DNA of 64,000 nt from Epiperipatus broadwayi (lineage: Eukaryota; Onychophora; Udeonychophora; Euonychophora; Peripatidae), in assembly GCA_028023455.1 (NCBI GenBank), contig JAQFVV010000317.1, positions 970,363 to 1,034,362 of the forward strand, written 5' to 3'. This document shows positions 1-13,300 of this stretch, piece after piece (position 1 is the first letter of the stretch; the number at the start of each line of letters is the position of its first letter). The position numbers were made by a program, and so were the translations under genes. A model generated the notes under the pieces. That model made no database searches, was not told the origin of the DNA, and worked only from the letters and a program-made list of their open reading frames with translations.

Positions 1-1950
1 CAAATAAAATAACTTTTCCTATTTTATTGATAATATGCTTCAGTATGAGAACATGGAGAAATAAAAAAAAAAAAAGAAAGCCAGAAATTTGTTGAAAGCC
101 AGTTATATTTCAGTGTGATCAAGTATGAGCAATATTAAATAATATTTGTTTTTAAAATGCTTAGTGGGGTATCTCAAAACATGATTTAATTTACCAACAT
201 GGTTTCTCCCATAGAAAGTTCTTGTTCAAGATTATATCTGAAGAAGATGAAACTCATGATCATCTCTATTTTTAATAGCATATATAAATGTCTTAGCATT
301 TTTCAGTTGATAAAACATCAAGTCATAAAAGAATTAGGAACAGCCCAAGGCAAAAGTATCTACACTTATCTTACAATTAAACTCTAACACTTATATTATT
401 TCTATGTTTGAATGAAGCTTAGCCAATAAGTCAAATTATCTTCAAACATTTATAGCAACTATTGAACAAAAAGTCTCTGAATTGAGTGAACATCAGTTGG
501 CTTCTAAAACTTTATATTAATAAAATATTGGTGTAGCTTCAAGTATATTAGAATACTTGCTGCCTGTTGTAGTTAAGCATAGAGATACACCTTTGTCAAG
601 AAAAAGGATATGCTATATGAGAAACAGATGATCATCAATTATGCACTAATAGTTTTTCCAGTATAATTATCTTACCCAGCACCTACAGAACTATGAGTCA
701 TGTTCTTATCTGCTAGTTATCCAAAAGTATTATGAGCATTAGCTAACATATTTACACCATTTTTAAACAAAGTAAAAGTTAATTCATTACTCAACAAAAG
801 GAAAATTTCTAAAAACTTAAATTATCAGGCAGCAATGTTTCTATAACTAGACTTAATCTATCAATAGATGATATAGAATTACCCATTTTTATACAAGACA
901 AATGCATAAACAGAATGTCTTTACTAGATAGAAAGAAAAAGACTAATAGAAATATAGATTACGTTCAGATAAAAAAAGATTGAAGTCAGTATTTTGATTA
1001 CTTTGTTAGAGTGTTATATTAATATTCAGTAAAAATTAAAAAATATTTAAACTTTAAGTAATCAATGGAAACTAAATAGCAGTCAAATAACATTGTATGA
1101 TTATTTGTTGTAAAAATAATTTATTTGGAGCAACTAATCGCTAGAAAATTCTAAATTTTGATACCACCTCAAGTTGCTTATGTAATGCCTCTTACTTTAA
1201 AAATTCCAATTACTTAGAAATAATAATAGAAGTATATTAGCATTATAATTCAATATCCATGGCAATCAATTATCAAACAAAGAACAAGATTTGTTTGGGC
1301 TAGATGCATAAACAATTTAATAGTTTTACCCCAAGGTATTACACATGACATTTATTTGAATAAGGATGTAGAACTAAAACATGATTATGTTAAATAAATT
1401 TACCACAATGATTAATCAACATGAAGAAAAAAATAGAACTAATAATCATTTTATCCAAGTGACTTCTAATTTGCTATTTAAGCAAATAAATATTGAGCAT
1501 TGTAAAGAACCAGGGGGCAGCATCTATTTTTATTCTCTTCCATAGACATCTGTTACTTCTATGTAAATGCTTGGAAGCAGAAAAGGTACAAATAATGAAG
1601 TTATGGAAGATTAAATATGAACAAAGTGATTATACAGAAAGTGAGTTATTGGTTTTATGCTAGGTTTGGGAAAAGATAAGTGGGATTTAGATATGAAGGT
1701 CATGGAGTTGACAAAGATTATGTTGTGGAAATGGGATGGAGCAGATTATGGGAAAACTTAGGGTGGACAATGGAAAAGGAAGGTAAAGTTGCTAACAGGT
1801 TTCTCTGAGCATAGCTGCTGAGAGATTCCTGACTCCGTTTAAGGAAAAGTCACAGTGCATCACATCATTTCACATCGAACTTTGCAATCCCATTAAGAAA
1901 ATGTGAAATATATTTGTATTTAAACATATAAATTTTTTATTTGTGAACTA
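1..1950. other. AT-rich intergenic sequence, nothing recognised
   Basis: Both strands are stop-rich. The only open frames are short (about 60 codons) and resemble no family I recognise. I see no repeat structure beyond short A/T runs. Confidence 0.5.
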
Positions 1951-1959
1951 GCCTTTTCT

Positions 1960-2100
1960 CAATCTCTAACTTTCTACATATTGTTTAACTGCAATTTTTT
2001 GTCATTATATAAAATAATTAGTCCATCAAATATAAAATGCTTTTGTTTGTCAAATAATAGTTTTTCAGTTACTGACATTCTACATTTTGTTTAATCACAA
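1960..2100. repeat. Diverged tandem repeat, left part
   Basis: About one and a half units of a degenerate repeat. The shared words are a 'CTACATATTGTTT' start, then 'GCAATT', then 'CATTATAT...ATAATTAG...CATCAAAT'. The same unit recurs at 3,990-4,310 on the far side of the Penelope-like element. The PLE therefore either inserted into a tandem array or carries the repeat at both of its ends. Confidence 0.5.
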
Positions 2101-2405
2101 CCACTTGGTATGAGACATCTAACACACATATATATACACACACATAAGGATAGGTTAATTGCTAATGATGTGATAATTTTTCATAAAGACAAAGCTGGTC
2201 GGTTTATCATTGTGAAAGGAGATGAATTTGGGGAGAAAATGGATAGAGAATTAAATAATGGTAAATATATGTTTTTTAGAAAAAGATCCACATAATGTGA
2301 TTAAAAGAAAATTGATAGATATTATGATAAAAAAGGTAAATTTAATTTTTTTTTAATAGAGTAGATTATTTAAAATATTATCCAAATGATTTCATATCAG
2401 CTAAG

Positions 2406-3023
2406 TTGTTTGTGAATATTACGACTCATAAAGATGATTTTCCTTTAAGATTTATTTTTGATTTTACAGGTAGTGTTGTAGAGGGTATTTCTAGATTCTT
2501 GAATAATTTTTTAAAACAATTTGTTGATTTTCGTCATTACACAGTTTTTTCTTCTTTTGAGGCTTTTGATAAAATTAATAATTTTAAAATGGAAAGTAAT
2601 TGGATATTTGGTAGTTTAGAAATTGAGAATATGTATCATCCTGTTATTAGATTAAGCAGTATTGACATTCTTATATCTGTGTTGGTTAAGCCAGGTTCTT
2701 TATCAAGAAATAAAATTAAAGTAATTAAAGATTTGCTTTTATTATTGGAAGATTCTATATATTTTACTTATAAAGGTAATTTTTATCATATTAAGGAAGG
2801 ATGGATAATAGGTTATATTATTTATTCTTTAGTTTGTTCAGTTTATATTAATTATTTGGAAGAGGAAATTATTATTAAAAAGAATTGTTTGTATTTAAAG
2901 TTATTTGTTAGATATGTAGATGATTGTTTGTTAATAGTTGAGAATGATAAATTGAAGGAATTTATAAATGTGTTTAATTGTTTTGATCCTTCTATAAGAT
3001 ATGTGATAGAAAGAGGGGATTAG
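2406..3023 (+). pseudogene. PLE reverse transcriptase fragment
   Basis: This 205-codon open segment holds the central RT domain of a Penelope-like element. Visible features are HKDDFPLRFIFDF near residue 7, a block resembling the 'SRFLNNFLKQFV' helix of PLE RTs, and the catalytic RYVDD near residue 168-172 followed by CLLIVE. In PLEs this enzyme copies the element RNA at a nicked chromosomal end. The frame closes just after VIERGD, and the RT continues one frame over (LDFLKLKFLDLLVIKDV), which indicates a frameshift near 3,013. The upstream coding part is also in another frame. It is a relic, not a functional gene. Confidence 0.8.
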
Positions 3024-3343
3024 ATTTTCTTAAGTTAAAATTTTTAGATCTTTTGGTGATTAAAGATGTAAAGAATAATTGTTTAGTATGTAGTCATTTT
3101 GTTAAAAGTAAAAAATTAAGTTCTATAATTATACCTGATAGCTATCAGTCTGTATCTCATAAGTAACTTTTTAAAGAAATTATTGTTATAAGAATAAGAA
3201 ATTAAATAATTCTAGTGGGGTAGCTTTGTTTTAGAAAGGACAATTTTATAAAGATTATTTGAGTATTGGCTACTCTGATAAATTTGTTAAAAATATTTTA
3301 TTTAATAGTAATATTTGTAAGGATGTAAAGGATAAAGAAAAAT

Positions 3344-3640
3344 ATGATTTTATTTTTTTGCCATTTAAATTGTCTTCTTATAAAATGTGTATGTAAAAAT
3401 GGTAATTTGTTTGGAAATAAGAAAATTGCTTGGAAAAGGGGTATTACTTTAAATAATTTATTAAATAATAGAAAGAAAATTTTTGATAGGAAGTCTCTTC
3501 CTGGTGTAATGTATATTATACCTTGTTTTTGTAAGAAGGTTTATATAGGTCAGAGTAGTTTGAACTTAAATGAAAGAATAAAGATACATAAAAATAGGGT
3601 TAGAAATAAATATCTTAGTTCTACTTTGTATGGTCTATGA
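3344..3640 (+). pseudogene. PLE GIY-YIG endonuclease fragment
   Basis: This 98-codon segment contains PGVMYIIPCFCKKVYIGQSS, the signature of the GIY-YIG nuclease fused to most Penelope RTs. The first half is V-M-Y rather than G-I-Y, and the second is VYIGQ. The paired cysteine in IPCFC matches the CxC region typical of PLE nucleases. Downstream NERIKIHKNRVRNKY fits the helix bearing the conserved arginine. The domain C-terminus (about 3,640-3,840) continues only as broken frames. In an intact element it would nick target DNA for priming. Confidence 0.75.
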
Positions 3641-3989
3641 AAAAGATATAGGACACACTATTAATTTTGATGAAGCTAAGGGTTGTCTTCTTTGAGAGAA
3701 ATGAAATAAAAAATAGAATTAAAAAATCTTTATTATTGAAAATTTATTATTCTGAAGCAATTAAATTATTTAAAAGTTTTTTTAATATTAAGGGTGGATG
3801 GGAAGTAAATGGAATTGTGGGTAAGGTTTAATATAAATATGGTGTTGTTTTGTAGATCTTTACACTTGAGAAGTCTTCTTGTAGCAGTGAAACATATTGT
3901 TTGTGTTTTTGATTTTACTTTCTTGGTTAGTCTGATTGAGTTTTGGATTTGGGGTGATTTTAATTATATATACATAAATATAAACTAGT

Positions 3990-4310
3990 GGTTTGTCAAT
4001 TATTGACTTTTTACATATTGTTTGACCAAAATTATTTGACATTATGTATAATAATTAAAACATCATATATATAATTTGTGAATTGATGTTTTCTTAATCA
4101 CCAATTTGCTATATATTACTTGACTACAACTGTTTGATATTATATACCATAACTAGGGAATTAAACATATACTTTCAACATATTATCTGACTGCAATTGT
4201 TTGATATTGTATATAAAAATTAGAGCATCTTTCATATATATATATATATATTATTTGACCATATCTGTTTTGCATTATATATAATAACTGGAGTATCAAG
4301 CATATCAAAT
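3990..4310. repeat. Diverged tandem repeat, right part
   Basis: About four degenerate units (starting near 3,998, 4,103, 4,174 and 4,240; 65-105 bp each) share 'ACATATT.TTTGAC', 'CAATTGTTTGATATT' and 'ATATAATAATTAGAGCATC'-like words with 1,960-2,100. They flank the PLE on its right side. Confidence 0.55.
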
Positions 4311-4319
4311 TTTAGAGAT

Positions 4320-5487
4320 ATAAGCACAGCTTAAAAACTAAGCTTTTATTAGAAAAAAGTAAAAGCATCCCTATTACTATTTATTATATTTATTTGGTTC
4401 CAAATTTTAAAATGTTTGTAATCTATTATATATATAAAAAATTGAAAGTTTGTGATACAGAGGACCTTTCTTTCTATATTATTAGTCATTACTAAAGAAA
4501 ATTTTGATACTATGTGAACTTGAAATAGTTTAAGAAAGTTCATTGAGATATTTCTTTTACCAATTCTAAGAAGACCTGACTCAGAATACTACATTTGGTG
4601 ATTAGAAAGTGAATAGATTATTAAGAAGTGATGTCTAAATGTATCGATTACTTGAATAAAAAAATGGAGTTACATGATGTTAAAATCGATTAACAAACTA
4701 TTAATCACTAATTCTATGATTGAATTGTTTACATTTTTTTCTTATTATTACTATTCTCATCTTTTATTACTTGTGTTGAATATTCATGTATTTATTTGCC
4801 TTCTTGATAATATAAGTTACAACATTTTTGTATTTACATTATAAAGAGGATTTAATTTGGAAGATAGAATGGATGAACTTTGTTAGATTCAGTGAAGCTA
4901 TATCAACTATGAGGGTTTTGTATTATATTCTTTGATTCTCATATAATGTGGAAAAATTAATAATATAACTGTTAACATAGTATGCTATGTATTGTTTATC
5001 CCTGTCCCTCTTAACTTCAAATATAAAAAATATTCAGAGTTTACAGGTTGTCCAGAGCTCTACATATGTAATTTTACATATAATATTTAATTAATAATAA
5101 TCTTCAAATAGCGCATACTATAAACATAGAGATAACATATAAATATGTTTACTTCTCTGTCTGAAGGCATATTGAGATAACCAGACAATAACACTTCATG
5201 ATCAACAAAATGATAATTCTTGATGCCTACCATATTCATAATACAACTTTTTATAATATCTTAACATTAGATTTTTATGGCATACTCATTAGTGTATTCC
5301 TGCCATGCTCGCAATTGGAAGTTCAAATTAGGTAAACTTTGGCATTTTTTCAGGTTGTATGCAGCTTTATAATTTTCTCAAAGAGATGGCCCAGAACCAG
5401 TCTAGCTATTTAGCCAGAATTGTTTGATAATTAAATATACAACTTTAATTAGCTAGAGATATACGGATCTTAAAATAACAATTGTGA
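4320..5487. other. AT-rich intergenic sequence, nothing recognised
   Basis: Short AT microsatellites and no coding or repeat signature that I can support. Confidence 0.4.
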
Positions 5488-5806
5488 TACAGTGCGACCT
5501 TCATTAACAGAAGGAGTCGTTATTCTTCTATGAATGCTGGCTGACCTTTTTAATGTTAAAGCTGCATCAGAAACTTTATATATATTAACTAAAATATAAT
5601 ACTTAAAAAACTAACATTGAAACACTTTTACATAACTTTTTTGAAAGTGAACTGTAAGCTGTTTTTTTTTTTTTTAATACTTATAATTAACTATTATAGT
5701 TAATATTTTTCTTACCTGGTTATGTTTATCTCGATCATTACAAAAGTATTTCGATTATGTGACATGACCGACATTATCGTTTTTTTAAAAAAAGGTTATT
5801 ATTGTA
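5488..5806. mobile_element. Possible degraded DNA-transposon MITE
   Basis: The left edge reads TACAGTGCGACCTTCATTAA, which resembles pogo/Tc1-type termini (CAGTGCGACCT). The right edge, read in reverse complement, begins TACAATAATAACCT and later has AACGATAATGTCGG against AGTCGTTATTC on the left. The flanking dinucleotide on both sides is TA. The inverted similarity is weak, so this is tentative. Confidence 0.25.
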
Positions 5807-8144
5807 TCAATTCTATTATTTATCTATTTGTTACTAACTATTCATTAGATATTTCATCCATGTGTTTAATTTGGTCTGAATTAAGCTGTCTGGCTTGCTG
5901 AGTCTTGACCATTTCCTTGTTCTCCGACTTTTTTCTCTAACAATCACAAAAGAACTAAATGCCAATGTCATCTTGAATTAGTGACTCCTGCAGTTTCTCT
6001 TTAACACAAAATTATATTATTTTTATCTACATTAACTTCCTCTAACAAACATTCCTTCAACTTTTATTTCTAGCCATTAATTTCTCTGCATGATTAATCA
6101 ATGTTTACCACTTGCAACAATTTTTTTATACGTGCAGACACTTGTAGGAACACACATTTTTTAATATTTATATATTTATGCGTCTACACAAACATTTATA
6201 TATTACAACTTGTATATACGCCTCAGAAATTTACCAATATTTATAGAAACACAGAGATTAACATGCAAACATTTATAAACATAATTTTCAGTTACTGATG
6301 AACCATTAAAAAATGTAGCTTTACCTAATTCACAACTTCACCTTATCATTTTTTGCAACATTCTTATCTAACCATCTCGCAGACGGTTTTTTTCTAGGTC
6401 TCGACAACTTTTAAATTCGGATAAGATATTTGTCTACATATTAATATATATTTAGCAATAGTGTATCTGATCTCTATTTTATTTCAATTTTTTCAAAGAT
6501 AGCTATAAAATTAATAAATGAGAAAACACTAATTTATTTTGTAAGATTTTTTATTCATGCATTTCATTTTTAATTTTATTTTGTTAATTCTAACATATAG
6601 CTCTTTATATTTTTCTGTTCAGTTTGTGATCTCTAAATGTATGTTATATCAAATGCCCAAATATTACACCCACCCATAAGTAAATACTTTTAAAACAACA
6701 TTTATTTATTTTTTAAAAAAGTCTCCTTTCATGTATGTAAATATAATTTATTTTTATTATTATATCATTTAATTATTAATTTCTTCAAGGAATTTTTAAC
6801 TTATTCATATGCATTATTATTTATACTTATTTTCTTCTTTTTAAAATTTCATTGAATGGACTATGTTCCATTCATCATTTTATTGTTCTAACATTGTATG
6901 ACCTCCTGAAAAATTATATCATACAACGTTTATAAAATATTATTTTAATCTTTTTTAGTATTTATTTTTAGCTAAAGTTTATTTGCTTTTATCTGATAAT
7001 TACTGCAACATTTCTACAACTATGAAGAGTTATTTGTGAAAGCAATGAGCATTATGTGCTAAATCCAGATAAATTAAATTAATTCTATTTCCTTTTACTT
7101 TACTTTGCTTCAATTTTATTTTACAAAACATATTTAAACAGAAAAAGAAGAGATAATAAAATCACTTACCATATTTCCTTACCATTTTAATTTTTTGAGG
7201 TCACCATGAGATCTAATTACTGCTATTGCACTTCGAAAATTTGACAGTATTCATAGCACACCAATATAAATACTTAAAAAATCATATCTCTTTTTAAAAT
7301 TACAAGTCCAATGTTTAGTGGCAACTCATATTTATTGGTCCTTTTAAAAATGTTTTTAAAAATTAATTGTGCTTTATTGTAGTTTGTTCCTTTGAATTGG
7401 TGTGAATGTAGAATTAATTATAGACATTTTAATTATTTTGGTCACTATTATGTATTTGGTAAAATAGTGCCCATATAGGAAAGTAGTTTTACAAATTTGT
7501 TAAAATGACTGAGTTTGGCAGGTAAATTGTTGTTGTGGAAGCATATTCAGACTTGGTTATTCAATGTGTAAGATTATATATTATCAATGTTATATATTAA
7601 GCATTTAAATGTACGTTTTAATTATTATTTGAAACTGTAGGCCAGCTGGATTAAAAAGTTTCAAAAGTCATTACTAATTTAAAATTTCATCCCTTTCAAA
7701 TGTCAATGATTGATTTATCCATTACAAATAAGAATATGATAGTCAGATAGGAATAGCTATAAATGGTCTTATTGGTAAATCAGCATTAAATATGATAAGA
7801 TAAATGCTATTTATACATTTATTAAAATAATTTTCTGAGTTTGAAAGATAAAATATTGTTACAATGTGTATTGGGACTTAATCACTCCATGTATGATTAT
7901 ATATTATGAACTTCAGTTCATACTGTGGAACATCAGGTTGTGTTGTAGTGATATATATATATATAGTTTATTTTTCATGCAAGAAGTAATTAAAGTGCAT
8001 CTGTAATTTATTAATCATGCCATAGTTGTTATTATAAGATAGTATTAACTTAAATACAATCTTGTATAAGTATATTTTAATAATTTTTAAACTAATTAGT
8101 TTAAATTCTTGTGATTATAAGTGTTTAACCACAAACTGATATTT
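5807..8144. other. AT-rich intergenic sequence
   Basis: No protein domain, RNA gene or long repeat was recognised. There is a short (AT)n near 7,951-7,964. Confidence 0.4.
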
Positions 8145-8152
8145 ATTTAAAG

Positions 8153-10373
8153 CAAGAGTTCCCAAAATGCTCAATATCAATCCTCTGGGGTTAATTTGAA
8201 CTTTCTAGGAGTCTATAGTTTCAATAAAGATAGGATTTGTTCCATTATTATATGCGAAAAAGTCTTTAACAATATAGCTAAAAAATCATCAAAACTAGAA
8301 GATCACTCAATCAAACAGATTTCACCCTAACAAAAAAGAAAAAAAAATGTTCTACTTTCAATCACTTAAAGATAAAATTCTGAAGAGAACTGTGATAGAT
8401 AATGTTTATTTAATCAAAATCAAAACAAAATGATGATGGATTAAGAGCATAGTACAACATACCCCTACTCATTGCAAAGTCTGGAAAACCACCCATCATA
8501 GGGGAGAAACTGGTTCTATCAACCATCATGGAAGTATTGAACACTGTTTCTCTCAAAATTGCACAAAATGTTATAAAAATAATTCCTTTGAGAAATAACA
8601 CAGTTCAAAGGCATATTGACAAAATGAGTCATGATGTGGAAAAATGTTTGTGTAATCATTTGCAAAAAAAAATGTTTTTGCCCTCCAAATGATTGCTTCA
8701 ACATTACCCAGTAATGAAGCTTTGTTGCTGGTATACATTCACTTTGTTCAGGATGAGGAAGTGCATGAAGAGCTGCTTTTTGCTAGAACTTTAGAAACTG
8801 ACACTAGAAGCAAATTGATTTTTAATTTAATGGAGCTACTTTTCAGGGAAAAAGTTATTCCATTGATAAATATAATATCTGTTGTTACAGATGAAGTATC
8901 AGCTATGGTTGGTCATTATAGTAGTTTCATAAGTTACCTGAAATAACACATACCTGAAGTGTTTCCAGTTCACTGTATAATCCAAAAACAACATTTAGTA
9001 GCCAGCAACCTTAGTGACAAATTGCATCAATCGCTTCAGTTTGTTATAATAGCTGTGAACAGAATTTGAAGTAATGCTTTAAACACTAGACTGTTCACTT
9101 GATTATGCAAGGAAAGTGATGAAGATTTCTATCTATTGGTTCTCCATAGTGAAGTTTTCAATAGCTTTCAAAGGTTTAATTTTGCAAGATTTTTTGCTCT
9201 TTTTCAATGTTTTAGAGTTTGTAGAAGATTTGGAAAACAGATATTATTCATTTAACTGACTTATTTGGCAAATTTAATGATGTTAATTTACAGATACAAG
9301 GAGACAATTTGAATCTCATCAAAGAAAAATTGGTCAAATCAGCTTTTATTGTGATGTTAATGTTTTTAAGCAAAATATTGCAAGATCTGAGCTTTCCCAG
9401 TTCCCCAACTTATTTAAGATAGGCACAATTCCAAAAAAAAAACATCTTGCTGTATGTCAACCCCACTTGGAGACTCTTCACTTAGATTTCAAAACTAGGT
9501 TCTAAGATATTCTATCAATGTAAATACTGGACTCTATAATAAACCCATACACTACTAGTGCAAAAACAAATATAATTTTGCAAGATGAGCTGCCAACCAT
9601 CAGCACAAATGAGGTTATCAAGGTACAATTCAAACAGGTTTATCAAAGGTTTTTGCTGCAACAAGAAATTCCACTTCTGTACTTGACTCTATGAACTGTT
9701 GTATGAAAGTATTTTCTGGCATTTCCGTCATTATATCTGGTAGAGAGAGGCTTCAGTGTAGTTTTAAAACTGTTTCAGAACAGACACCAATTCCATATTA
9801 CTGAATGTGGGGATTTGAGAATGCAACTCACTAATTTAAAACTGGATAAAGATAAACTGTTGGCAGATCACTAAGTGCATCCATCTCATTAAATTCAGTT
9901 TTCCAAACTAATTTATTTGCTATTTTTATTTTTATAATTCTGATTAAAATCTTTCATTGTTGGAATTTTGTTGATGTTTAATTCTGTCTGAATATGTTGA
10001 TTTTTTCACATCATTTTTATGTTTAATAAAGTGATTTTAATATTTGTACTTATTTTGAATTTACACATTTATTTTGTAAATGTCAAAAATTAAAAAAAAA
10101 CACCTTTCCTCATATTTTTTACTTTAATTTTTGTTAGTGCAGGTTTCAATATTAAATGTTGCACAAGATAATGCCATATTCCATAGTCCTTTTATCTTTT
10201 TGAATCATTAATTACAAGTAATTAAAATGAAATGTTTGATATCTAGTGAAATATTTAATACTGAGTACTGTATAAATTTATTAATTTGAATAAGTCAAGT
10301 ATTTGACTAGGGATTGATGATTTTAAAAGATATGGTAAAGGGTTTGTGGTTGAAAAAAGTTTTGGAACTCTTT
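8153..10373 (+). mobile_element. hAT transposon copy with 8-bp TSD
   Basis: This 2,221-bp insertion is bounded by 8-bp direct repeats ATTTAAAG (8,145-8,152 and 10,374-10,381). Its ends form an imperfect inverted repeat: CAAGAGTTCCCAAAAT on the left; the right end in reverse complement is AAAGAGTTCCAAAACT. An 8-bp duplication and a CARRGTTCC-like terminus are hallmarks of the hAT superfamily. The interior encodes a broken transposase of the ZBED5/SCAND3-like group on the plus strand. The last base of the right terminus has changed from the expected G. Confidence 0.85.
8410..9900 (+). pseudogene. hAT transposase relic (ZBED5/SCAND3-like)
   Basis: Pieces of one transposase can be followed across several frames. 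About 8,460-8,690 reads IAKSGKPPIIGEKLV, equivalent to the conserved 'IAK.GKPF..GE' segment. 8,689-8,946 reads EELLFARTLETDTRSK and IISVVTDEVSAMVGHYSSF, the catalytic-core block around the second acidic residue (normally 'TDGAPAM'). Near 9,745-9,850 are RGFSVVLKLF-like and QFHITECGDLRMQLTNL, the C-terminal hAT region of this group. No BED finger was located upstream. Many stops and shifts show that it cannot make an active enzyme. The domesticated or exapted ZBED5-like proteins of animals belong to the same lineage. Confidence 0.75.
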
Positions 10374-10381
10374 ATTTAAAG

Positions 10382-13300
10382 CATAAATTAGTTTTACCTA
10401 TGCTAGAATAGTAAAGTTAAAATAGTCTCAGCTTAACTGTTGTATCTTTCCATTGAATCAAAATATTATAAAAGAACTTTAAAATAAGTTTAAATTTCAG
10501 AAAAGATTTTAACCATTTAAGTTAGTTTTAAATAAAGAATATTACTTAATATTTGGTAGTGTAGCTAATCCATTTACAGTTTAATTCCAAGTGCAGTTAA
10601 AAATGCTAATTTAGTAGTGTTATAATCTAGTTTTTATTTAGAAAATCTTAAAGTTTATCTAATTAAAAATTTTGTTGTCAAGCGTTGTTAAACCAATAAT
10701 TAACTAATGCATTTAAATGGTTATTGCTAGATATAAATGTGAGTGCATGCATGAAATTTGTTAATTATTTAAGAATATTTTCTAATTATAAAATTAATGT
10801 TTACAGTTTCTTTGAATATCTAATATTTTAAATGTATCTATTTATTTTTAAAATATAATGTAAATTCATTATAGTATTCTGAGAATTTAAAAAGAAAATT
10901 AAGATGTCTTTAAGACAATATATTTTGTTATTATTATTATTAAAATAAATTTTATTTCATTAAATAATATGTTAAATTTTTTTTTTTTAAAAAAAAGATG
11001 TAATATTTAATTATCCTGTCTAGATAATTAAGTCTGAAATTTTCTAGAATTAGATTCATTTTTAGAAATTTATATTCAGTAATTAAAAAATTGTGACCTT
11101 TTAGTTAATTAGGTCATCTGAGAGGGACAGTTCAATTAATCAATCATCCAATCAATTTCTATCACATGACTTACTCTATAAAAGGCTGTTTTGTTAAACT
11201 GATACACATCATTTTTCTTTAGTGCTTTCAAGATGTAAATTTTTATAACTAGTTTTTATTTGCTGATTTAAGTAAAATATGCAGTGTTAAAATAATTATC
11301 CATTCGAGTATTCATTTAACCTAGACTTTCCATGCTTCAATCTATTCTAACCTCACTATGGAAACTGTTCTACATCTCATGTATATTTCAGGAAGTGACG
11401 TATTGTCCCATCTTATTAAGGCAGTTGTATGCATTGTAAAAACTTTTATTAATTCCAATTTATTTGTTTTATTATATTCAAACTTTATTTTAAGAAGGAT
11501 AATTTTTAAATTAAATGCTAGAACTTTTAATGTATTCTTTATTAATTCTGAAAATAGCTTAAAAGAACATTAAAAACAATGTTTAATTGAATATTGAATA
11601 TCACTATCATTTTCCAGAGTGTTCTATTTTGATTTAATTTTTTATTATTTTTGAATTTGAACTTTTATCCAAAATACTAGGCCCTGTAAATGATAAGGTA
11701 ATTCAAATATGTTAATTGCTAACACCTAAATATCTTTTGATAGTCATTAATAAGGTATTCATCTACATATTTTATAAATGCTTATTTTAAATATATAATC
11801 ACATTATAATTATTTTAAAGGAAGGAGATATTTGTTTCTTCATTCATAAAATTTGATACATACTATATTTAAGAAATATCTGCTACAAAATATACTATTA
11901 AGGAAAGAAATATTATTTATGTATTTTTACTATAAATGAAGTTAACATGGATGAATGTTATAGTGAAAATATATTTTCTTTGAAATAAAATTATGTTGAA
12001 ACAGTTTTTAAGAAGCAAAATATAACCAGAATTTGACTTAATGCTTATTTAATTTGTTTACTATTAATAAAAGACTTATATTTATTAAGTATACTGTATT
12101 ATTTATGAAATGCCTTTTTTTTTTTTTTTAAAAAAAAAAAATTATTTATTATTGTTCATTTTTGCAAGAACTTGATCTTTATTTGTCAATGTATTTTATG
12201 AATGCTATTTTAAAAATATTATTGTATTTGCATTATTTAAAAGAATAAAGTCTATCCTCAATGTATTTGCTCCAAGGTATTAAAATATGTTTGCTCTTCA
12301 AAGGGTTTATTTTAATTCATTACCCTGCTTTATTTGTTCTTTGAGAATATTGATTTTTAAAACTCTTCTCCATGCCCCATTTAAAATATTTACTCTTCAT
12401 TTATATTCATGGGAAATTATAAATTGTACTCTTAAAAAAAAAATATTAATCTTATTTATCCAATGGGTTACTTAAAATATACAATGCTTATTGTATTGTT
12501 ATTCAACACATTATTATAAATTTATGCAATGTTTATAGTATTTATTATTTTACTTATTTAATCTACATTAATCCATTTAGAATGGCTATTTTTGTTTGTG
12601 TCAGTAACTTCAAATTTCTGTTTATCTCACATTTTAAATTGCTGTTATTGTTCAAGTTTACAATGCCATCTGAATATCCTGGAAAGTCTTCAGTATATCC
12701 ATGGACTTTTATTTGACTTAATCGCATATAATGATATGAACTTCAAGATTTAAAGACTTTTTATTTTATTAATAAGTGGGTATAAAATATTTAGTTTAAT
12801 ATTTATTCCATTTTCTATGCACAATATTCATCTTTATGTTTCTCTGTATGATTTTATGTATAGGTTTAACATGCATTTTCATGTTGAATTCTCAGAATAT
12901 TAATAGTGTACCAAATGTTTTAGAGTGTATTATAGTTATCCCTTTTTGTAGTTATTTTGAATATGCATAAATCCTGGACAGAGCTCACGAAGCTGATGTG
13001 TATTTTATTATTAAATTGTTTTGCCACAATTTTATAAGATTAGTTATATTTTTGCTACATTCATTTATTTTATCAGTTTTACACATCATTTATTTCTTAT
13101 TATTTTAAAAGATAGTAATATTTTTCTCTCTCTTATGGATTATTGTATTATGCCAGTGAGTTTTATTATATTTTGTGATACTAATCACAGAGTACTACAT
13201 ATAGGAAAACCCCTCTTTTTTTCATGGCTCATTCACATATTTCATGACTATATACAATGTCCTAGCTCATTATTGACATCCTGTATAGATGCTCATTCAA

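Larger units (their letters stand above)
2100..3840 (+). mobile_element. Decayed Penelope-like element (RT plus GIY-YIG endonuclease)
   Basis: This is a degraded Penelope-like retroelement in the canonical order: RT, then a GIY-YIG nuclease. An N-terminal piece (2,110-2,295) reads like the pre-RT region (DVIIFHKDKAGRFIIVKGD). The RT (2,406-3,023) has the HKDDFPLRFI block and the catalytic RYVDD (about 2,907-2,925). A shifted frame from about 3,013 (LDFLKLKFLDLLV) continues the RT C-terminus. The GIY-YIG block, GVMYIIPCFCKKVYIGQ, lies at about 3,505-3,555. At least three frames are needed and stops are present, so the element is dead. RT motif and nuclease order make the class secure; the family is not assigned. 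Confidence 0.85.

Noticed and set aside
8410-8704. Two minus-strand open frames over the hAT element
   Set aside because: They are shadows of the plus-strand transposase relic.
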